DNA of 10,560 nt from Helicobacteraceae bacterium (GTDB taxonomy: Bacteria > Campylobacterota > Campylobacteria > Campylobacterales > Sulfurimonadaceae), in assembly GCA_027083665.1 (NCBI GenBank), contig JALWNV010000198.1, positions 3,470-14,029 of the forward strand, in the 5' to 3' direction. Within the stretch, counting starts at the first letter, position 1. Each line of letters begins with the position of its first letter. This document shows, one piece after another, positions 6,119 through 10,560 of the stretch. Below the pieces are notes generated by a model. That model made no database searches. It was not told the DNA's origin and saw nothing but the letters and a program-made list of their open reading frames with translations. The position numbers and the translations under genes were made by a program.

Positions 6119-6137
6119 TCATAGCAGAGCGCTATGA
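6119..6137. repeat. Perfect 7-bp inverted repeat overlapping the putative efflux -10 (candidate operator)
   Basis: TCATAGC (6119-6125) and GCTATGA (6131-6137) are perfect inverted copies around AGAGC. The right arm contains most of the candidate -10 (TATGAT, 6133-6138). A repressor dimer bound here would block that promoter. The 19-bp size fits TetR- or MarR-type operators; the actual regulator is unknown. Confidence 0.45.
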
Positions 6138-6138
6138 T
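6133..6138 (+). promoter_or_regulatory. Candidate -10 element of the efflux operon
   Basis: TATGAT matches the -10 consensus at five of six positions and lies 24 bases before the tolC-like ATG. No good -35 is found at the normal distance; TTGAAT at 6113-6118 is only 14 bp away. If used, transcription would start near 6145 and give a leader of about 18 nt. Confidence 0.35.
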
Positions 6139-6150
6139 TGCACGTTCTAC

Positions 6151-6155
6151 AGGAG
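6151..6155 (+). promoter_or_regulatory. Ribosome-binding site of the tolC-like gene, inside a possible hairpin
   Basis: AGGAG lies 7 nt before the ATG at 6163. It is flanked by TTGCAC (6138-6143) and GTGCAA (6155-6160), a perfect 6-bp inverted repeat. On a transcript starting upstream of 6138, this would place the site in the loop and at the stem base. Confidence 0.6.
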
Positions 6156-6162
6156 TGCAAGC

Positions 6163-7488
6163 ATGCAAAAATACGTCTCTTTCACGATGATGGCGTTTGC
6201 CATTTACTCTTCCGGTCTCTTTGGCGATACGTTCAGTCTTGAGACATTAATCGAGTATGGCCTCGAACACAGTACGGCAGTGCAAAAGAGCAAGGCACAG
6301 ACAGCATTGGCCCGGGCGCAGCGCGATGAGAGCCGGGCGGGACACCTTGGAAGCATTGATCTCGTAGGCAGCTATATGCACTACAACCTTCCCCGGACAC
6401 TGGCACCGCTGACACCCGCGAGTATTTTGAGCGACCCGGCCGGTGTACCGACAACAACCGATCTTTTTACGACGGGTATCATGTATACGGTTCCCCTCTT
6501 TACAGGTTTTGCACAGACAAGCCAGGTGGAAATGGATTCCATCGCGACAGAACTCTCTGAAAACAGGCTCGCCCTGACCAAAGAGCAGCTCGCCTACAAT
6601 GTGGCATCACTGTATCTTTCGATCCTGTCGCTGCAGGAGATGCTGCAGGCACAGCGGCAGCATGTCGATGCCCTGAAAAAATTGACAGACGTTGTCAAAA
6701 AAGAGGTCGCACTTGGCAAAAAAGCGCAAATCGATCTGCTCAAAGCACAAAACGACTTCTACGGAAACCTCGCTTACGAAACGGTGATCAAAGGCAATAT
6801 CACCATGACAAAAGCCGCATTGGCAGCACTTGTAGGGTTAAAGCATATCGAGGAGATTCAACCCGTCGATGTCACGGTAGAAGAACCGAAATACGCCATA
6901 GAGGATCTCCTGAACAATGCAGACACTCTCAAAAAAGTGCGCATGGCAGAGCTGGAGATCGAAAAGGCCGAAAAAATGGTGGAAAAGAGCCGCTCAAAAT
7001 ACTATCCGCAGATCGCTTTGAATTCATACTACGGGTACAACTACGGGTACAACGACAGCTCCAACAAGTATCCGGGGGATTTCAATTCACAGGAAACCTG
7101 GCAGATCGGAGTGAGCGCCAAATGGTCGCTGTTTGACTTCGGAAAAAGCGGTGCTGCCGTCCAAAAGACAAAGATTGCCGGACTGGAGGCGGACCTCAAG
7201 AAGCAGCAGACGCTGCTGGATCTTCGCAAATCGCTGACGGCAGCCTCTGAGAAGATGAAACAGGCTTATGCCGAGTACCAGGCAAATATCAAGCAGTATA
7301 CCCTGGTAAAAGAGAGCGAAAAAATCGAGAGCGTGCGTTACCGAAGCGGCGTGGCGACGATCAATGATCTGCTCTATGCAAAGAGCCAGACACATCTGGT
7401 CGAAGCAAAACGTATCCAGAGCAAATACAACTATAAAAAAGAGAAATACTATATGGATTATCTCTTGGAAAAGGGAGTGGAAAAATGA
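6163..7488 (+). CDS. TolC-family outer membrane efflux channel
   Basis: The 441-residue product has a signal peptide (MQKYVSFTMMAFAIYSSGLFG, cleavage about residue 21) followed by two outer-membrane-efflux repeats (~25-205 and ~235-430). Each is made of long amphipathic helices interrupted by beta-strand segments (DLVGSYMHYN and TGIMYTVPLFTGF; QIALNSYYGYNYGYN and QIGVSAKWSLFDFG). FTGF and the SGVATINDLLYAKSQ block near residue 391 are typical of the family. Trimers form the barrel and periplasmic tunnel through which an RND pump expels substrates. It heads a three-gene operon, in the order outer factor, adaptor, permease, as in Helicobacter hefABC; Campylobacter cmeABC has the outer factor last. 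Its TGA overlaps the ATG of the adaptor (ATGA, 7485-7488). AGGAG 7 nt before ATG fixes the start. Confidence 0.93.
   Translation: MQKYVSFTMMAFAIYSSGLFGDTFSLETLIEYGLEHSTAVQKSKAQTALARAQRDESRAGHLGSIDLVGSYMHYNLPRTLAPLTPASILSDPAGVPTTTDLFTTGIMYTVPLFTGFAQTSQVEMDSIATELSENRLALTKEQLAYNVASLYLSILSLQEMLQAQRQHVDALKKLTDVVKKEVALGKKAQIDLLKAQNDFYGNLAYETVIKGNITMTKAALAALVGLKHIEEIQPVDVTVEEPKYAIEDLLNNADTLKKVRMAELEIEKAEKMVEKSRSKYYPQIALNSYYGYNYGYNDSSNKYPGDFNSQETWQIGVSAKWSLFDFGKSGAAVQKTKIAGLEADLKKQQTLLDLRKSLTAASEKMKQAYAEYQANIKQYTLVKESEKIESVRYRSGVATINDLLYAKSQTHLVEAKRIQSKYNYKKEKYYMDYLLEKGVEK
7030..7053 (+). repeat. 12-bp perfect tandem duplication within the tolC-like gene
   Basis: TACGGGTACAAC occurs twice in a row (7030-7041, 7042-7053) and encodes Tyr-Gly-Tyr-Asn twice (residues 290-297). 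It falls in the second beta-strand region of the protein, so it may lengthen an outer-membrane strand or an extracellular loop. Because it is in frame it is harmless to the reading frame and could vary in copy number by slippage. Confidence 0.7.
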
Positions 7489-8573
7489 ACAAAAAAAGAA
7501 TCGTCCTGGCGGTGTCGCTTGCAGCGGTCGCCGTATTGCTTGCAAAGGGAAAGAGTCTGCTTGATGAACGGCAAGCACAAATCAAAGAACAGCCGGCACC
7601 CAGCACCGATACGCTGTGGATTTCCACGGTGAAAGGAAGCAAGGGTGTTCTGAAACAAAAGCGGTCCGTACTGGCCCGGATTGTATCGGACAAAAGTATC
7701 GCAGTGTCGACAAAACTGCCCGGATATGTGGAGACAGTGACGGTTCGGGAGGCACAAAAGGTAAAAAAAGGCGACTTGCTGGTACGCATCGACTCTTTTG
7801 AGCTCCGCTCCAATATCGATGCGCTTCAAAAAACACTGACGGCACAGCAAAGCGATCTGGCACTGGCACAGAGCATCTATGAACGGAACAAAAAGCTCGT
7901 TGACATCGGCGGTATCTCCAGGGAGACGTTCACCGCATCAAAGGTCGCCATGGATATGAAGGGTTCCGCTGTCGAAAGCACCCGGCAGAAAATCGCCCAG
8001 CTTCGCCATCAGCTCTCCTATCTCGAAATCAAAGCTCCCTTCGACGGTGTAATCGACCGGGTGCTTCTGCACCGAGGAGACCTTGCCGTCACGGGAAAAC
8101 CGGTATTGACAATGCACGATAAAAAGCAAAAACTGCTTTTCTCCTATGCACCCACAGCGGATACGCCTGTCAAAAAAGGGCAGGAAGTTCTCTATGACAA
8201 TCGGCTGATCGGGCATGTCAGATCGATCTATCCCAGTGCCCGGAACGGTTTGAGCGAAGCCGAAGCGGCTTTGAATGAGGTACTGGCACTTCCCGCAGGC
8301 AGTTTTATCAATGCAAACGTGCTGACACGGAAAGCCGAAGGGTGTATCCTGCCGGACACGACCATCGTACACAAAAAAGACGCTGACTATGTGATGGTTT
8401 ACCGAAACGGCAGGTTCACGCCGAAGAAGGTGGAGGTACTGCTGCATGGGAAAAACCGTGTACTGCTCGAAGCCTGTCCCGCATCACCGGTCGCCAGTGC
8501 CAGCGAGTCCAAACTCTCTGCACTGCCTGCGTACGATAACGTCGCCGTCGTCGGAGTAAAGCATGAACACTAG
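7485..8573 (+). CDS. RND efflux periplasmic adaptor (membrane fusion protein, HlyD/AcrA type)
   Basis: The 362-residue product has an N-terminal membrane anchor or uncleaved signal (residues 5-20, no lipobox). The lipoyl/barrel-sandwich half-motifs are at ~72-103 (VSTKLPGYVETVTVREAQKV, then KGDLLVRID) and ~180-210 (YLEIKAPFDGVIDRVLLHRG). Between them lies a helical hairpin (~105-178) that should dock on the TolC-like channel. A beta-barrel region (~212-282) and a C-terminal membrane-proximal domain (~283-360) follow. It links the outer channel to the RND permease. It starts within the stop of the channel gene (ATGA) and its own TAG lies 11 bp into the permease frame, so expression of the three is probably coupled. 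It is somewhat shorter than AcrA (~397). Cys287 and Cys331 are present in the C-terminal part. Confidence 0.92.
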   Translation: MNKKRIVLAVSLAAVAVLLAKGKSLLDERQAQIKEQPAPSTDTLWISTVKGSKGVLKQKRSVLARIVSDKSIAVSTKLPGYVETVTVREAQKVKKGDLLVRIDSFELRSNIDALQKTLTAQQSDLALAQSIYERNKKLVDIGGISRETFTASKVAMDMKGSAVESTRQKIAQLRHQLSYLEIKAPFDGVIDRVLLHRGDLAVTGKPVLTMHDKKQKLLFSYAPTADTPVKKGQEVLYDNRLIGHVRSIYPSARNGLSEAEAALNEVLALPAGSFINANVLTRKAEGCILPDTTIVHKKDADYVMVYRNGRFTPKKVEVLLHGKNRVLLEACPASPVASASESKLSALPAYDNVAVVGVKHEH

Positions 8574-10560
8574 CGAGGGATCTGTCACCTGGGTGGAACG
8601 GCTGCTGAAAAAACCGCATATCATCCTCTCCTTTCTTGCACTTTTTTTAATGATGGGAATCATGGGATACAACAAGATCCACAGAAATCTTTTTCCCAAT
8701 TCCAACTATCCCGAAGTGGCTGTGGTCATCGTCGAACCCGGTTCATCGGCCAAAACTATGGCAAGCAATATCGCCGTGCCCGTCGAGGAGGAGCTCTACA
8801 CACTCGATGAAATACGGCGTGCTTACTCTACGACCATCGATGAAGTGACGGTGATCCGGGCGGAATTCGACTACTCCAAAGATATCGATACCGCCGTCAA
8901 CGATGTGACCAATGCCGTCTCCAAGATACGATCCAGACTGCCCAAAGACATCAAAGAACCGCAAATAATCAAAATCACCGAAGCGACTGCGCCTGTGGCG
9001 GTGCTATCCCTCTCTCCCAAAGAGGGAAGCACGCTCAGCCTGGAGGATATCCGCGACCTTGCGGAAGGCAGCATAAAACACAAGCTGCTCAAGACCGAAG
9101 GTGTCGCCAATGTCGATATTTTCGGCGGATACGCGAAAGAGCTGCAGATTATTGTCGATAAATCGAAACTCGACACCTATCGCCTTTCTCTCGCAGAGGT
9201 GATCGCGACACTGCAGAAAAATGACAGCGACTACGCCGTAGGGTTCGTGAGCAACGAGGAGCATCGCTATCTTTTGATGTCCAAAGGCAAACGCGACCAA
9301 GTCGATAAAATCAAAGCGCTCAACATCACGCCCGATGTGAAGCTCTCTGATGTGGCAAGGATTTATTTCGGGCACTATGAAAACAGCGCGGCCTATTTCG
9401 GCAACGGCAGGCCCGCCATCGCCATCGCGGTGCAGCGTGCGCTTTCAGCGGATGTAATCACCACGATAGAAAAAATCGAAGCGCAGCTTGGAACGCTCAG
9501 ACGGCAATACCCTCATATCCGTTTCGAGATCAGCGATACCCAAAAAGATACGATCGAGCAAAGTACGACCAATATGTTCGAGTCACTCAGAGACGCGATT
9601 GTGATGTCCACGATCGTCGTCTTTCTCTTTTTGGCGAGTTTCCGCCAGATTCTTGTGGTACTGGTGACTATCCCGCTGGTGTATGCCTCGACGGTGGCAC
9701 TGATGTGGCTGGTAGGCATAGAATTCGATGTCGTTACCCTTACGGCGATCATCCTCGCCCTCGGACTGCTGCTCGACGATACGGTGGTGGTGATGGAAAA
9801 TATCGAACGGCACTACCGTGAGCTGGGCAAGGAGATCCATGCGGCGGTCTTCGACGGGACCAGGGAAATTATGTTCGCGGACCTCTCCGGTACGATCACG
9901 ACGATGATCGCCCTTGCCCCGATGCTCTTCGTCGGCGGGTACCCCCAGACGGTATTCGCCCCGCTGGTAGGGACACTGCTTCTGGCACTGGTGGCATCGT
10001 ATGTCATCTCCATTGTTGCCGTGCCGCTGCTGTCTTTGTATATTCTGGCACTCGACCATCCTCTCTTGCTCAAAAGCGAAGCCTTTTTCCACGCGATCAT
10101 CGGCAGGGCGAACGATCTCATACAGGGTTTCTTCGCCAACATCGTGCGCGCCGTAACCGCATCAAAAGTGTTGGGATTCGTTTCGGTCTTCGTTCTGGTC
10201 GCACTTTTTATCGCTTCGGTCAAATTCGTGATGCCGACGGTAGGGCAGGAACTGATGCCGCCGATGGATACAGGGGCGGTCAACATCCGGATCACTACCG
10301 ATTCGAACCTTCCCATAGGAAAAAGCGAAACAATCATGAAGCAGGTATCGGCCATTATCAAAGAAGAGAACGACCTGCTTCGTGCCTCGGGCAGCATCGG
10401 TTCGGAGGCCGGGGTAATGAGTATCGGTACCGGAAGCGGTACCGATCATCTCCTGATTGTGGCGACCTATGTCGACAGACATCACAGAAAAGCGACGATC
10501 TGGGACATCGCACGCGACCTTCGAAAAAAGATCATAAAAATCCCGCATGTCAAGTATCTG
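8563..10560 (+). CDS. RND-family efflux permease, drug (HAE-1) type, 3' incomplete
   Basis: The frame is open from ATG 8563 through the right edge: 666 codons of an expected ~1000-1050. GGAG at 8553-8556 supports the start, which overlaps the adaptor's end by 11 bp. TM1 lies at ~20-37, followed by the first periplasmic porter region (NLFPNSNYPEVAVVIVEPGS; VPVEEELYTLDEIR). TM2 and TM3 span ~345-385. TM4 carries GLLLDDTVVVMEN with Asp405 and Asp406, equivalent to the proton-relay Asp407/Asp408 of AcrB. TM5 and TM6 lie at ~436-490 (LAPMLFVGGYPQTVFAPLVG), TM7 at ~536-555, and the second porter loop begins at GQELMPPMDTGAVNI. The Asp pair argues for a drug/hydrophobe exporter rather than a CusA/CzcA metal pump. 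The missing part holds TM8-12 and the second half of the docking domain. Confidence 0.94.
   Translation, partial: MNTSEGSVTWVERLLKKPHIILSFLALFLMMGIMGYNKIHRNLFPNSNYPEVAVVIVEPGSSAKTMASNIAVPVEEELYTLDEIRRAYSTTIDEVTVIRAEFDYSKDIDTAVNDVTNAVSKIRSRLPKDIKEPQIIKITEATAPVAVLSLSPKEGSTLSLEDIRDLAEGSIKHKLLKTEGVANVDIFGGYAKELQIIVDKSKLDTYRLSLAEVIATLQKNDSDYAVGFVSNEEHRYLLMSKGKRDQVDKIKALNITPDVKLSDVARIYFGHYENSAAYFGNGRPAIAIAVQRALSADVITTIEKIEAQLGTLRRQYPHIRFEISDTQKDTIEQSTTNMFESLRDAIVMSTIVVFLFLASFRQILVVLVTIPLVYASTVALMWLVGIEFDVVTLTAIILALGLLLDDTVVVMENIERHYRELGKEIHAAVFDGTREIMFADLSGTITTMIALAPMLFVGGYPQTVFAPLVGTLLLALVASYVISIVAVPLLSLYILALDHPLLLKSEAFFHAIIGRANDLIQGFFANIVRAVTASKVLGFVSVFVLVALFIASVKFVMPTVGQELMPPMDTGAVNIRITTDSNLPIGKSETIMKQVSAIIKEENDLLRASGSIGSEAGVMSIGTGSGTDHLLIVATYVDRHHRKATIWDIARDLRKKIIKIPHVKYL

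Larger units (their letters stand above)
5944..6162. promoter_or_regulatory. Divergent regulatory gap between the DUF1566 gene and the efflux operon
   Basis: No gene is visible here. The left part (about 5965-5995) is AT-rich and reads TTATATTTATG on the complement, a plausible but unproven promoter for the DUF1566 gene. The right half holds three separate inverted repeats (6043-6076, 6119-6137, 6138-6160), a weak GCGGT...ACCGC pair (6077-6104), a candidate -10 and the ribosome-binding site of the tolC-like gene. That density of dyads is typical of a repressed efflux promoter, but no regulator gene is present in the window. Confidence 0.55.

Noticed and set aside
9583..10397. Overlapping minus-strand open frames of 169 and 194 codons
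   Set aside because: They are shadows of the RND permease gene, which is continuous on the plus strand from 8563 to the right edge.
1..10560. CRISPR arrays, tRNA or rRNA genes, insertion sequences, phage genes
   Set aside because: No regularly spaced repeats, cloverleaf-like sequences, transposase motifs or terminal inverted repeats were seen on either strand.

Overview
The window looks like a chromosomal segment of a Campylobacterota (epsilonproteobacterial) organism with an unusually balanced base composition for that group, perhaps a Hydrogenimonas-, Sulfurovum- or Sulfurimonas-like lineage. The grounds are the DapE sequence style (GRGAQDMKSG and TSDEEGPA blocks, about 364 residues), perfect TATAAT -10 hexamers with no clear -35, and very tight gene packing. 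This assignment is an inference from pattern recognition; no search was run. No tRNA, rRNA, CRISPR array or insertion sequence is visible, and no gap without a gene exceeds about 220 bases.

Layout. (1) Bases 1-364 hold one open frame that is a chimera. The first ~128 bases (78% G+C over bases 1-120) encode an Rrf2-type winged helix. The rest (57% G+C over 121-300) encodes the C-terminal end of an M20D amidohydrolase. An assembly join or a recombination junction is likely. (2) Overlapping it by 8 bp is a 487-residue protein joining an RsbW-like ATP-binding domain to a GNAT acetyltransferase and a third, GNAT-like module. (3) On the minus strand, reading right to left, lie a small lipoprotein of unknown function, dapE (succinyl-diaminopimelate desuccinylase, TTG start 2 nt after the lipoprotein stop) and a secreted YceI-family protein; they probably form one operon. 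(4) Divergent from these is a membrane-bound PAS-GGDEF diguanylate cyclase whose start codon sits where transcription from a perfect TATAAT would begin, so its mRNA may be leaderless. (5) A convergent minus-strand gene encodes a secreted DUF1566/Lcl-domain protein. (6) After a 219-bp regulatory gap with three separate inverted repeats comes a plus-strand tripartite efflux operon: TolC-family outer membrane factor, periplasmic adaptor and RND permease. Its reading frames overlap (ATGA, then an 11-bp overlap), and the permease runs off the right edge after 666 codons.

How the parts work together. The three efflux genes should build one envelope-spanning pump: inner-membrane RND trimer, adaptor, outer-membrane channel. 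The permease keeps the Asp-Asp pair of TM4 typical of drug-type (HAE-1) pumps. The dapE operon supplies meso-diaminopimelate/lysine for the cell wall and carries two envelope proteins with it. The diguanylate cyclase has an intact GGDEF motif and an inhibitory RxxD site. The points most worth a second look are the chimeric left end, the ATP-binding/acetyltransferase fusion protein, the possibly leaderless cyclase, and the stacked dyads in front of the efflux operon.
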